Positions 1-10,479 of a DNA stretch of 64,000 nucleotides are shown in pieces. How positions within the stretch are numbered: the first letter of the stretch is position 1; each line of letters begins with the position of its first letter. This DNA is from Aselliscus stoliczkanus (taxonomy: Eukaryota > Chordata > Mammalia > Chiroptera > Hipposideridae), in assembly GCA_033961575.1 (NCBI GenBank), contig CM066731.1, forward strand, positions 135,153,001-135,217,000. Reading direction: 5' to 3'. The position numbers and the translations under genes were made by a program. The notes under the pieces were generated by a model. The model did not search any database. It saw only the letters and a list, made by a program, of their open reading frames with translations, and was not told where the DNA came from.

Positions 1-544
1 ATTTAGAGTAATAAGAATATACCCAAATAAAGTGTTTTGGATAAAGTGTGCCCACAAATTTTTTTCTGTTTTTTCTACCAAGTCTTATTTCTTCCTTTTA
101 AACTTGGGATGGTCGTGTGACTTTCTTTAACCAATACAGTTAATCAAAAATGGATGCTGTATATCTTTAATTTGTCTTGATGCTGTTTGTCCAGTTGACA
201 AATGAATTGTCAAGACACATAATTTTTACTGAAAGGAGACGATGTGTTTTACCTCTATGCTAAGGAGGTTCCTACATAAATTTCTGGAGTGAGAAGTTTG
301 TCTTTATCCTCCTGTCTTTCTGAGGCATTCTCTCTCTCAGTTCAAAATTCTTGTGCTGGCCTTTCTCACATAAAGGCAGCAGCCCACATTGAGTTTCATA
401 TTTGTGGTGTCCTATTATCTTTTGAAATACTGTACCTTCCTTATTTTTATTTGTAGCTCTTGAAGACTCTACCAAGGAATAATGGTTAATGAGTTAATCA
501 GATTAAACCAATCTCTGCTCAGTATTAGCTATGAAAGAGGAAGC
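1..544. other. No recognisable feature
   Basis: AT-rich single-copy-looking sequence. I see no repeat family, exon or convincing open frame; the short minus-strand frame at 272-475 has no recognisable protein character. Confidence 0.5.
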
Positions 545-790
545 ACAGAATAAAGATCATGGGGTTTGAAAGCAGACTCAGAAAAACTCTGTTGGGAGTT
601 ATAACATTATCCTGCAGTTAATAAGGGTGTGAATTTAGACTGATTATTTCTCCAGCCTCCATTTTCCATTATGGAAGTTGGGAAACATAATACTACCAAG
701 TGAAGTGGTTAAGAGGATTCAAAGGAGCTATGCATACATAGTTCCTATTTTACATTAAAGGATTAAGTAATTGTAGCTATTGTAAGAACT
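545..790 (+). mobile_element. MIR-like ancient SINE, plus orientation
   Basis: The order of motifs follows the MIR core: a pyrimidine-rich 'tctccagcctccattttcc' block, then 'gggaaacataatactacc', then 'gaggattcaaaggagcta' and an 'attaaaggattaagtaattg' end. Divergence is high, as expected of this old family. The call is by memory of the consensus only. Confidence 0.6.
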
Positions 791-1153
791 GTTTTTCCCT
801 GCAAATGTCCTATTGTCTTTTACTATATGTCTTCAAAAGAAGGTGAGGATTTTAATGGTGAGAGATGGGAGAGATTTTGGGTTAGGTGCCCGCCTCCTAC
901 ATAGTCAGCCATCACCATCTTCCCCTGGGGCAAACTCTGCTTACTTTGGAAGCAGACTCTTCAAGACATAAATGGTAAATCACCTATTGTGGTTCACTAT
1001 TCCTAGCCAAACAATCAGAAGAAATTTTAATTATTTTTTCCAAGAATAGCTGCAATTTTTGAATCTGCAGTAAATTATAAATTATATAATTTGAAATTAT
1101 GTATGGTTGATATTTTGCAGTTCTGCTTATATGACATGAAAACTTGACAGAAT
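791..1153. other. No recognisable feature
   Basis: AT-rich stretch between a MIR relic and a SINE target site. Nothing identifiable. Confidence 0.45.
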
Positions 1154-1164
1154 CTCTTGATGTA

Positions 1165-1607
1165 ATTTTTTTTTTTAAAGATTTTATTGGGGAATTGGTG
1201 GAGGGGAACAGCGTTGGGGAATCGGGGAAGGGGAACAGACAAGCTGCTGTCTTTTTGTTCTTCAGTTTAGTTGCCGAGGATGTTGCTTCACTGTTGGTAT
1301 CGTCATTGCGCTCTTCCCGGATGAGGCAGATGGGTCGCTGGCCTCTGGATGTCGCTCACCGCGGCTATTGGCAGCTCACTCTTGGCTGCCAGCCGCTCAC
1401 GCTGGCTGCGGGCCACTCACTGTAGCCTATGGCAGCCACTGCAGCAGGGGCTGCAGCCCACACCATCACCGGGGCTCGCACAGCCCAGCTCCAGGTGGAG
1501 CTGTTGTTAGCTGTAGAGGGCAGTGTCACTGGCCCTCATGTGGGATCCGAACCGGGGCCGCTGGCATCCCAAAACCAGCGCTTAACCAATGCGCCACTCG
1601 GCCGGCC
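1165..1607 (-). mobile_element. Long Rhin-type composite SINE, full length
   Basis: Read on the minus strand, the element opens at 1607 with a tRNA-like head (A box close to TGGCGCAGTGG; B box GGTTCGGATCC). It continues through a GC-rich, internally repetitive spacer with CTGGCAGCCAGC-like motifs. It ends near 1165 with the block 'ccaattccccaataaaatc' followed by TCTTT and an A tail (T run on the plus strand). Flanking 11-bp target duplications CTCTTGATGTA lie at 1154-1164 and 1608-1618 and match exactly. AATAAA plus TCTTT is the signature of T+ class SINEs. Several open frames here are by-products of the GC-rich spacer. Confidence 0.9.
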
Positions 1608-1618
1608 CTCTTGATGTA

Positions 1619-3506
1619 TTTTTTTTTTAATTGAGCCCTTTTTATATGTATAAGAGAGAGTTAAATACAGGTTGTGTTTATAGAGCACTTTTTAAAAATA
1701 ATAGTTTCTCCTAGTCTGTCAAACAGTCAGCTTTCTTAGGTATTTCAAAAATGGAATCTGAACAGGTCACCTTGAATAAGTGAGATGAAGGTGAAATGCT
1801 GGATAAGGAGTAATTTAAAGCATGTTAAATTGATGAGTAGCAGAGCAGGACAGATAATATATTTTGGTCCCTGGGAAAATGTAATTGTAGAAGTATTATT
1901 TTCTAATTCCTGAAGTTTATATTATTAGAAAATGAACTAATACCATAGAACCCATTTCAGGTGATTTGGTTCATCTTGCCTCAGCTCAAGAAGACGCTAT
2001 CACTACTCCTTGAGTAGCAGATTAACTCCTAATTAATTGAGATCTATATTAATAATTGGTTTTCCTTTGGTCAAAGTCAGCTTCTGCAAACAATTTCAGC
2101 TAATCAATTTATTTTTCATTACTATATTCTACATCTAAGGCCTAGTTTTGAGATTAGGTTTTATCTTTTTTTTTTTTTTACCTTTTTCTGTTCAATTTCA
2201 GAAGACATAGTTCAACAGCACATTTGAGGTGATTGCTATTGTAGTATATCTACTTCACTTTAGATAGAATAGCTCAGGCTCTTTTGTTTTCCTGGTTATT
2301 ATTTATGGCATTAAAGCTATGCTTTAATGAAGAAATTCTACTTAGTGTTAGAGTGAATATAACCAGTGTTGGTACTCAGATCAAACTCACATTCTCTTCC
2401 TCAGTAATTAGCTGGGGTCTATGTTATCCTGGAAATTATTTTAACTTATTCCCTCTATTTGGTTTAGGAGCAGCCTGGCATTATTTAAAAGAGCATGCCA
2501 TTAGAGTACTCAAATTTTCCATGAAACTCAACTTGCTCTATTTAAAAGAGTCAGCTGTTCTATCTTTGTTTTAGCTGTCTTCTGCTGTGCTTACTCTGGT
2601 GGCAGGAATCACCTTTCAAAGGTCACACAGCGCCAGTAAAAGCCATTCAGTCAGTGCCAGTGGTATTCTGGTTCCCTTGTGACCTATCCCATCATTACTC
2701 AGTGCTGTAGTCTTGAAATCTATTATCCATTCAGTAATAGCATAACATGGTGGGGAGGGGTATTTCCTTTTTGGCTTTAACAGAATAGATTAAAATTCCT
2801 TGGTTTTTACATATCTGAAATATATTCTAAGAGGCCTCTTAACTAAGACAGCTTTTAACGCTCAACCAACCAGTCTTCATACATTTGCAGCATTTGTAGC
2901 TTTTTCTTAGTCATTGCTTATAGTTTAATCAGATCTTAACATTATCCTCAAATGCTTTGAGAGCTATTTTACTTCAATTGTCTTTTAGTAAAAAATACTA
3001 ATGCTGTAGTGAATCTTGAAAGTTTTCTGATACTTAAAAGCTGGTCATTATGAAAATGAAACTATGTGAAGTTGTTTCTAAAATGAAGCCAAAATGAAAG
3101 AAGGAAGCTTAAGTTGGGCCTTAGGGGAATTTTAGTGTCTTCCTAATATCCATTAGCACTTCCCTTCTTACCCCACCCAGCATATACACATATACACACA
3201 GAGTTGACCTCATCACAAAGAACAATTGGCATTTCCTTATCTTCTGTAAAATATTATGCAAAGATAGCATTAAAGGTAGTCTCCTAATCTCATCCTCCTC
3301 CTAAATCTCTATAAGTATTTGCCAACTGCTGTTGATGCCACCCTCAATTTCTTTGTATATTTTCTGGATGTATTGAATTAAATGATATATGATTTCTTAC
3401 ACCTTCAAATTCTATACTAAATACCTACATCCAGTGATATGTCCATATGAATAATGAGACTGAAGAGATTTAAAGAGTGAACTATAAAGTGTTCTGCAAA
3501 CAGTAT
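1619..3506. other. Mostly unidentified intergenic or intronic DNA
   Basis: AT-rich. A weak MIR-like patch may sit at about 2610-2700 (the 'aaggtcacacagc' core motif). A 13-T run lies at about 2168-2180. The 96-codon plus-strand frame at 2284-2574 shows no recognisable domain. Confidence 0.4.
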
Positions 3507-3748
3507 ATACGGAAGGTGCCAAAAAAATGTATACACATTTTAAGAAAGGAAATCTGTATTAAAATTGTAATGCTCAATATATATCAATACCAAAAGAATA
3601 ATACAAGTCACCTTTGACTTCTGCAATTACAAGACTTGCTCGAAGTGCTTACCATCAGCATCCAGACACTTCTAATTACGACGAACTACTGCTTGAGGAA
3701 CACTGACTCAAGTATCCACTTGTATACATATTTTTGGCATCCCCAGTA
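3507..3748 (-). mobile_element. Mariner/Tc1-like non-autonomous DNA transposon
   Basis: The ends form imperfect inverted repeats: GGTGCCAAAAAAATGTATAC at the left, and at the right TGTATACATATTTTTGGCAT, whose complement matches the left end. TA dinucleotides flank the element. Read on the minus strand, the interior still translates with interruptions to CLDADGKHFEQVL, which resembles the last residues of mariner/IS630-type transposases. So this is a roughly 240-bp internally deleted copy keeping the transposase C-terminus and both ends. It cannot be autonomous. Confidence 0.7.
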
Positions 3749-4034
3749 TTTGTGTAGGAAGTGTAGAGATATTATTACAATGGTTTTTCATCACTGAAGT
3801 TGACAATAGTATGTTCCTAAATATTGAACACAGATAGTCATTGATTACAATGTAATAAACATAGAAAACATATTCCTTTAAGGATACTACTCTTAGGAAG
3901 AGAAGGGACAGATACAAACACTGTATGTTGGACTTAGGAGATGTCAGTCAACTGGACTGATATATATATATCATAGTTTCTGTTACATAATAGGCACTTA
4001 ATATGTATTTGTTGAGTTACCTACCTTTATTTAT
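3749..4034. other. No recognisable feature
   Basis: AT-rich sequence between the mariner-like relic and an L1 3' UTR. A short (AT)n tract lies near 3960-3970. Confidence 0.4.
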
Positions 4035-4435
4035 CTTGCCAAAAATTTATTATCGAGGTATAATTGACATATAACATTATATTAGTTTCAGGTGTACATG
4101 CAATGATTTGATATATGTACGCATTGCAAAATGATCACCACAGTTAAGTCTAGTTAACATCTGTCACCACACATAGTTATAATCATTTTTTCTCTTAAGG
4201 CCCACTCTCTTAGCAACTTTCAAGTATGCAGTACAGGGCTGCCCAAGTGGTGCGGTGGTTAAGAGCTGGCTTGGGATGCCAGTGGCCCCGGTTTGGATCC
4301 CACATATGAGAGCCAGTGACACTACCCTCTGAAAAGGGGGAAAATAAAAAATTAGTCAAATATGCAGTACAGTATTAACTATAGTCATCATGGCCTACAT
4401 TACATCCCCAAAGATTATTTATTTAATTTAATTTA
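4035..4435 (-). mobile_element. Old LINE-1 (L1M-type) 3' UTR fragment
   Basis: Antisense L1M 3' UTR signature: 'gaggtataattgacatata', 'ttcaggtgtacatgcaatga', 'cactctcttagcaactttca' and 'actatagtcatcatgg'. A short SINE (4236-4356) splits it, and the sequence resumes after the SINE's target duplication. No coding part remains. Confidence 0.75.
4236..4356 (+). mobile_element. Short Rhin-type SINE
   Basis: A tRNA-like head (gggctgcccaagtggtgcgg...) and B box 'ggtttggatcc' lead directly to 'gccagtgacactaccctc' and an A-rich tail, without spacer or AATAAA. The 15-bp target duplication at 4221-4235 and 4357-4371 differs at one base. It interrupts an L1 3' UTR and is therefore younger. Confidence 0.88.
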
Positions 4436-4517
4436 TTTATTTTTAATAAGATTTTATTGGGGAATTGGGGAAGGAGAACAGCATTGGGGAATCAGGGAAG
4501 GGGAACAGACAAATTGC
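4430..4517 (-). mobile_element. 3' end fragment of a long composite SINE
   Basis: Only the last ~85 bp of the long SINE is present: the antisense of '...tgttccccttcccc...ccaataaaatctt'. The tRNA head and GC-rich spacer are missing, and the sequence passes into unrelated DNA after 'acagacaaattgc'. I see no clear target duplication. It may be a 5'-truncated insertion or the remnant of a later deletion. Confidence 0.75.
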
Positions 4518-4568
4518 ATGAGACAATTCTTTGAAATCTCTTTATCTCCCTGTCTCTGATGCAAGTGG

Positions 4569-4603
4569 TGTGTGTGTGTGTGTGTGAGTGTGTGTGTGTG
4601 TGT
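4569..4603. repeat. (TG)n microsatellite
   Basis: About 17 TG units interrupted once by GA near 4586. Directly read. Confidence 0.95.
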
Positions 4604-4724
4604 ATCTACTATTTCTTCTTTTTCTCTGGATAACAATAATATAAGGCTTTACACCCACCATTTAGTCACCAAGGTAATGTTACATGTTTTAGGTGTTTGT
4701 TATGGTAGCATTTTATTTCCAGTA

Positions 4725-5040
4725 CCAATTTCTGTTTTATTTATCTATTGCTATGTTAACAAAACATCTTAAGATTTAGGAGGTTAAAACAATATCTTTT
4801 TTTCCCCTCATGATTCTGTGTGTCAAGAATTTAGATAGGACGTAATCTGTGCTCCATGATGTCTGGGACCTCAGCGGGGGTGGCTTAAATGGCAGGCAGA
4901 TGGTAGGAAGGTTTGATAGAGGCCATGTGTCTGTGGCCTCAGTTCTGAATGTTAGCTGAGTTTCTTGGCTCTCTTCAACATGATCTCTCAATCTGTCCAA
5001 TTTATACTTCTTTACAGCATAATGTTTTCAGGGTCCCAAG
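4725..5040 (-). mobile_element. MLT1-like (ERVL-MaLR) LTR relic
   Basis: The motifs 'ctattgctatgttaacaaaa', 'aggaggttaaaacaatatct' and 'catgattctgtgtgtcaaga', with the later 'gatctctcaatctgtcc', follow the reverse-oriented older MLT1 consensus as I remember it. Highly diverged with ragged ends. This is an old endogenous-retrovirus-derived LTR with no protein content. Confidence 0.5.
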
Positions 5041-5084
5041 AAGGTTCCGATATACAAGCACTACTTAAGACTCTGCTTTATATT

Positions 5085-5602
5085 TGCTGTATTTGGCTGC
5101 TAGGGCTTCTGTGATAAAATGCTACAGACTGGGTGGCTTAACTGGAGAAATTTATTTCTCACATTTCTGTGGAGGTTGGATGTGCATGATGAAAGTACCT
5201 GTAGAGTTGGTTTCTCACGAGGACTCTTTCCTTGGCTTGATGATAACCACCTTCTCAGTCTGTCCTTAATGGCGTTTTCTCTGTGCACATGCATCCCTGG
5301 TGTCTCTTTCTCTATTTTCTTTTTTTTTTGAGGTCAGTGTCACTGGCCCTCATATGTGGATATGTGGGACCCGAACCGGGGCCGCTGACTTCCCAAGCCA
5401 GCGCCTAACCACCGCGCCACTTGGCCGGCCCTCTTTCTCTACTTATAAGGACACTAGTCCTATTGGATTTAGGTCATACCCTTATAACCTCACTTAACTT
5501 CAATTCCCTCCTTCGAGGCTGTTTTTCTAGATACAATCACATTGGAGTTTAGGGCTTCAATCTATGAATTTTGGGGAGACTCAGTTCAGTCCATAACAGT
5601 TG
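5085..5602 (-). mobile_element. MLT1/MST-type LTR (ERVL-MaLR), reverse orientation
   Basis: Diagnostic segments in reverse order: 'gctgctagggcttctgtgat', 'actgggtggcttaactggag', 'ttataaggacactagtccta' and a terminal 'gactcagttcagtccataac'. A short SINE (5315-5430) splits it. The element looks like a solo LTR, since no internal region is next to it. Confidence 0.8.
5315..5430 (-). mobile_element. Short Rhin-type SINE
   Basis: Minus-strand head ends at 5430 (ggccggccaagtggcgcggt...), then B box, 'gccagtgacactgacctc' and an A tail (T run 5319-5329). Target duplication TCTCTTTCTCTA at 5303-5314 recurs, one base shorter, at 5431-5441. A 9-bp local repeat (TATGTGGAT ATGTGGGA) expands the region after the B box. 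It lies inside an MLT1-type LTR. Confidence 0.88.
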
Positions 5603-8334
5603 ATAATTTCCCATTGGGAAAAGTAAAATACATGGTCAAGCCCAGAGTCAACATGGGAAAGTACTGCACTGGGACAGGAACACTGGAGGCTTGGTTGAGT
5701 AGGGGCTCCCCAATAGCCTACAAATTGGGAAAAGAAACAGCTACTCTCTAACAATCATTTTTTAAAATTTATTTTTACATAGTTGCTCTTTTAGTCTCCT
5801 TTTCTATAACAGAAGTCAATATGGTATAATCTATTCACCTTTTTAACACTTTATAAGGTACACAGTAGTCATTTCCTCAGAGGTTGAAATTGGTCTACCA
5901 AGAAATTAATACAGAGGGGGAGAAATGAGGTGGTTAATAGACTGTTTAAGGCCAAATTAAAGCCCTATTGTTACCACTACAGTGTTATAGATATGGAATA
6001 AGTAAGGCTTCATATTTCAGTACCAGGAATTATCCTAAATGATTTGATCTATTTTATTTTGGAGAAATTTCAATAATTCAAGCCAACATCCTAACCAAAG
6101 ACTACTAGGAACTCATCTGCAATTGAGAAACTTGGGTTTATTAGTCATTACATTGAGGGAGAATATACACCATGAAATACCTTGGTAATAGCGTGTTTAA
6201 AAGGACTTGTTATAGGTTTTGGGCTTAGGTTGGGTGATTTTGGAAAGGGTTCAAGGAATTGGGGGTTTGCCATAGATTAGGTGTTGTCAGAAAGAGGGGA
6301 TGATTCTATGATTGAGTTCTAAATGCATCTTTTCTTTAGGGAAGGTAGATAAGAACAAGGCTAATGTACTAGTTGGTAAATCACTCATATTGGCTGGGAG
6401 TGAGGAGTGTTTGGGATTTTGTGCTTGGAAAATATTTCTGTTTTGTCTGTGTTCAGACATGATTGTGGAGTGGTCTTGTTTTTGCCTTGATCCATTATGG
6501 TCACAGGGTGACTTTGTCTGATATTGATGCTCTGTGTAATTGATGCTCAGTAGGAGAGAACAAAGGCCAGTGCCATGGTGGCTCCTGGGATATCAGGGGC
6601 TGCCTTTTCTTTCTAGTTCTTGTTCCTTCATCCCACCTTAGTTAGGAAACATCTGCTTCAGTACGTTTATAGTAAATATGGTTTACATGACAAATAAGAA
6701 GCTCTTTGGAGATGATGTGTATTAGTTCCAAGTTTTATTCTTTTAGTTTCCTGGCCTGGACACAGATTGAGCTTCATGGAATCCACAGAGGAAATCCCTG
6801 TGCCTCTCTCTCTCCCTCCCCAGTCTGCAAGCACCCACACATATCTCCCTAGGTTTCCAGAACCCAGGCTCTGCCTGAAGCCACCCTCAGTGTGTCCTTT
6901 TGTGCTGAGTGCTTTGGACCTTTCCTTCTTAATTACCCATCAGGATATACTTGCCCCTCCTCATTTCCTCAGTTCCCACAGCTGCATTAAAAATTTGGCT
7001 AACAAATCCTTGTTAATGCTTTATTACTTTTTTAACACTTCATGGCAACTCCTGTTTCGTTTTGGCTTCCTGGCAATAATCCTTGACTTAAAATGCTAAG
7101 GGTTTCTGGACTGAAAGTTCAAGAGTTACTTGGGGCCAGAGAGAGTGCTTTCTCCCCCTCAAATTTCCCAAACAAAACTGGTGGCTTTCTACCCTCTTGG
7201 TCCTAGTTACAGACTATTCCCTTTATAAAGGCAGAGTGCCACGATTTACTTATTAACGTCCTGCCACTCCTTAGGAAGTATAAACCCTAACAGCCTCATT
7301 CTGGGAGGGGTGTAAAGGACACTCTGTGCTTTGGAATGCCAGTTTCTGATAGAGGATAGCGGAAACAATGTTTTATTATTTGATTGCTGATTTTCCAACA
7401 ATAGGCTAGCTCTCTTTAAATCATACCTTTGATGTATTTGAGATACTGCATTATTCTGATTTTAGTGCGATGTCCAAATAATTACGTAACTCAACAGATG
7501 GTTATTATCATTCTCTTCAACAAAAAACTCTGATGTCCCTTATCAAAAAGTAAGTGTTCCATGGAGAGGATTCAAAGAATAAAATCACAGTATTTGTAGG
7601 GAAATTAATTATTTTTTATCAATATGCCTGGACATCAAAGAGGATTTCACACTCATCCTGAGAGTGCCACATGACCTCCATAATTGTTGGATTTCTTTGC
7701 AGGAATGAAAAATTAAAATAGTTTTACTGCTGAGTGATATACTTAGCATGCTAGAATGATTTCCAGTGGTTATTGCAAGTTACATCTTTGCAACACTGAT
7801 GTTGAAAAAGACTTTCAACTGCTGTTGCAGTAAAACAGATGAGGTGACACCCATCCCTGGGAATGTTGACTCTACTTGAAGGGTAATGGCTGGGTAGGTA
7901 ACTATCAAAGGACATATTGAAACATTTCATGTAGTTCCTGACATTCTTAGGAAAGAAAAATCCCTTTACCATTGCTTTTATGAAGAAACTTCCAGTAAAT
8001 AAAAATGGAGACTACAATAGATCAAGTACTGAAATTTACTTTGAGGTTCAAATACTTTATTATCAACTAATGCAATAAATCTGGGCAAGTAAGAGCGAGA
8101 AAATACAAACTTCATAACACATTAAAAACAAGATAAAGCTCAAAACTCACTTCCTAGAAAAATATATGATGTCATGTAAAAATATGCTCTAAATGCAGGA
8201 ATGTCCTTGTATTTTTCACTGACCTAAACAATATCTGTGTTAAAAAAAAAAAATCTATTGCTAAGCTTAAGGAGCTCTAACATGTCTACTGTTTGATCTT
8301 TATAAGTAAATAAATCTTATTAAAAGTTACTTGG
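5603..8334. other. Long stretch with no identified gene or repeat
   Basis: Mixed-composition DNA. The 110-codon plus-strand frame at 6767-7099 is rich in Ser/Pro/Leu low-complexity sequence and is not recognisable. A 70-bp block at 7392-7460 is related to 8501-8565 (see findings). The parts around 6740-7100 and 7100-7370 have LTR-like features, such as 'ctttataaaggcag' near 7220, but I cannot assign a family. Confidence 0.4.
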
Positions 8335-8735
8335 TAATGGAGTTGTTGCTAACGTAATTAGTTAAGATGAGGTCATACTGGAGGAGGGTGGGCCCCTAAT
8401 CCAATATAACTGGTGTCCATATTAAAGGGGGAAATTTAGGCACAGAGACAGAGAGAAAGCCAGTGATGATGAAAGCATACATTGGAGTCAAGAAGTCAGC
8501 AATAGGCTAGCTTTCTCTCAATCATACCTTTGTTGGAGTTGAGATATGGAATTATTTTTAGCAACCCACCAGAAGCTAGGAGACAGGCATGGAAAGGTCC
8601 TCATAGAAAGTAGGCTGATAACCTAATCTTGGACCTTTGGGGGCTAGAACTGTGAAACATAAATGTCGGTTGTTTTAAGTCCCTCAGTTTCTAGTATTTT
8701 GTTATGGTAGGCTTAACAAACTCATAATATAGGAA
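8335..8735 (+). mobile_element. MLT1-type LTR (ERVL-MaLR), plus orientation
   Basis: Segments run in consensus order: 'taattagttaagatgaggtc', 'gggcccctaatccaatataa', 'ctggtgtccatatta', 'ctagaactgtgaaacataaa', and 'tattttgttatggtaggctt' followed by 'aacaaact'. The central part (about 8497-8565) does not fit and instead resembles sequence near 7.4 kb. Confidence 0.75.
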
Positions 8736-8899
8736 TGCAAGCATCCCATTTGCATTTTTATGTTAAATGATTGAGTTTATGCCTGTGGAATTGAGTATAA
8801 GATTTCATGTATCTTTTCAAAGACCAAGCAAATTGCTCAACATTGTTTTTACCACATAGTTTTGATGTTGTTATTTAACATAGAAAATATACATTCACA

Positions 8900-9016
8900 G
8901 GACCGGCCAAGTAGCGCAGTGGTTAAGCGCTGGCTTGGGAAGCCAGCGGCCCCGGTTCAGTCCCACATATGAGAGCTAGTGACACTGCCCTCAAAAAAAA
9001 AAAAAAAAGAAAGAAA
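8900..9016 (+). mobile_element. Short Rhin-type SINE
   Basis: Head 'ggaccggccaagtagcgcag', anticodon-arm-like hairpin (GCTGGCTTGGGAAGCCAGC), B box, 'agtgacactgccctc' and an A/GAAA-rich tail. A 17-bp target duplication at 8883-8899 and 9017-9033 has one mismatch. Confidence 0.9.
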
Positions 9017-9033
9017 GAAAATATGCATTCACA

Positions 9034-9413
9034 TTCAGGGTTTATTTGTGTTTATGACATATTTGTAATTATGATTTTTTAAGTCTTTTTACATCACTTG
9101 AGGTATAGTTAGATGATGCTCCAAAATTTTAAGTTCAGTAAATTGATGTTATTAATGCAAAGAAATTACTTTAATATTTACTGTAAAATTTTTAGAGTGT
9201 GATTATTGAATGAATGCATGGACTATCATTTCAATGTCAATATGAATTCAGAGAATTATCCTCTTATTTATAGGCTGACCCTGATTACATTACATTTTAT
9301 ACTGAATCTTTTGATGTTGTTATTTAACATAGAAAGTATATGTATCAATAGGATAAACTAACTTTTTCTGTTTTAATGAGGATTTTATGGAAGTATAACA
9401 TACTTAAAAAAGT
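9034..9413. other. AT-rich interval with a copy of an upstream 27-mer
   Basis: No family recognised. Bases 9309-9335 repeat bases 8860-8886 exactly. The end near 9370-9410 ('gaggattttatggaagtata') may be the start of an L1 3' UTR relic continuing after the composite SINE at 10058. Confidence 0.4.
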
Positions 9414-10057
9414 GGCCAGCCGAGTGGCTCAGTTGGTTAAGAGTTGGCTTAGAGCATGTATTCTGAGCAACACGTCCGCTGGTTGGATTCCCACATGGGC
9501 CAGTGAATGCTGCACCCGAGCTGAGCTGTCGCTGAGCTGCCAACAGGTGGCAGAATGGTTCAGCTGGTGTAACAACAAGACTGCCTGTTCAGTGGTGGGC
9601 TACGCCCACCTGCAACTAAGACTGAACTCAGCACCTTGAGCTGAGCTGCCGCCCGGATGGCTCAGTGGATAGGGCATGCGCTCTTAACAACAAGGCTGTC
9701 GGGTTCGACTCCCACATGAGGTGGTGGCTATGCCCACCCGCAACTAAGACTGAACTTGGTACCTTGGGCTGAGCTGCTGCCTGGATGGCTCAGAGGATAG
9801 AGCCTGCGCTCTTAACAACAAGGCTCCTGGATTGACTCCTGCATGGGATGGTGACTATGCCCACCTACAACTAAGATTGAACACAGCACCTTGAGCTTAG
9901 AGGCAACGAGCTGCCAATGGGAAGCCAGATGTCGACTGGCACCCTCCACAATGAAGACTGAAGAACAACAACTTGACTGGTCCCCTCCCCAATTCCCCAA
10001 CACTGTTCCCCTCCCCTAATTCCCCAATGAAATCTTTAAAAGAAAAAACAAACAAAC
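9414..10057 (+). mobile_element. Composite multi-tRNA SINE with three tandem internal units
   Basis: An unusually long SINE of about 640 bp. Head 9414-9547 is the Rhin-type variant with 'ggctcagttggttaagag' and an extended 'ttctgagcaac' region. Three tandem units follow (about 9548-9651, 9652-9779, 9780-9915). Units 2 and 3 share GGATGGCTCAG at 9655 and 9783, a 128-bp spacing. Both have CTCTTAA as an anticodon-loop-like stretch, as in tRNA-Lys(CTT), a B box ('gggttcgactccc' in the first), then 'caactaaga(c/t)tgaac' and 'accttg(a/g)gct'. Unit 1 is about 26 bp shorter. The end (9916-10057) is the VES-like end of the long SINEs: 'ccccaattccccaacactgt', an AATGAAATCTTT version of the AATAAA/TCTTT end, and an A-rich tail. 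I see no clear target duplication. Confidence 0.82.
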
Positions 10058-10361
10058 ATGAATCATAAGTGTAGAGCTGGATGAATTTTGAGAGAGTGAA
10101 ATATATGTATCTCTATGTTTAGCTTCTTAATCAAGAAACATACTAGAACCCAGTGTCTTCTTTTTATTTTTGTGGTAAAATTACATAATATAATGCTTAT
10201 CATTTTAACTGTTCCTAAGTTTACAATTCAGTGGCATTAAATACATTGTGTAACCATCGCCACTATCTATACCCAAAATTTTTTCATCATCCCCATCTGT
10301 ACGTATTTAACAATAACTAATTTTCCTCCCTCTCCCCAGTCTCTGGAAATCCCTGTTCTAC

Positions 10362-10479
10362 TTTTTTTTTTTTTTTTTTTTTTTTTAGGGCCGTGTCACT
10401 GGCCCTCATAAGTGGGACCCGAACCGGGGCCACTGGCTTCCCAAGCCAACGCTTAACCACCACGCCACTCAGCCGGCCC
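10362..10479 (-). mobile_element. Short Rhin-type SINE
   Basis: Body 10387-10479, with head GGCCGGCTGAGTGGCGTGGT on the minus strand, B box and 'gccagtgacacggccct', and a 25-nt T run as the antisense A tail. The flanking 'tac' plus T runs on both sides are a plausible but low-complexity target duplication. Confidence 0.85.

Noticed and set aside
6767..7099. 110-codon plus-strand frame considered as an exon
   Set aside because: Ser/Pro/Leu-rich low-complexity sequence without splice signals I could trust or any recognised family.
7214..7232. TATA-like 'ctttataaaggcag' as a gene promoter
   Set aside because: An isolated motif in AT-rich DNA with no supporting transcript or start-site features; perhaps part of an unassigned LTR.
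8900..9016. tRNA-like sequences with A and B boxes at many sites
   Set aside because: They are SINE heads with tails and target duplications. None has a proper acceptor stem and intact cloverleaf followed by a terminator, so I call no tRNA gene.
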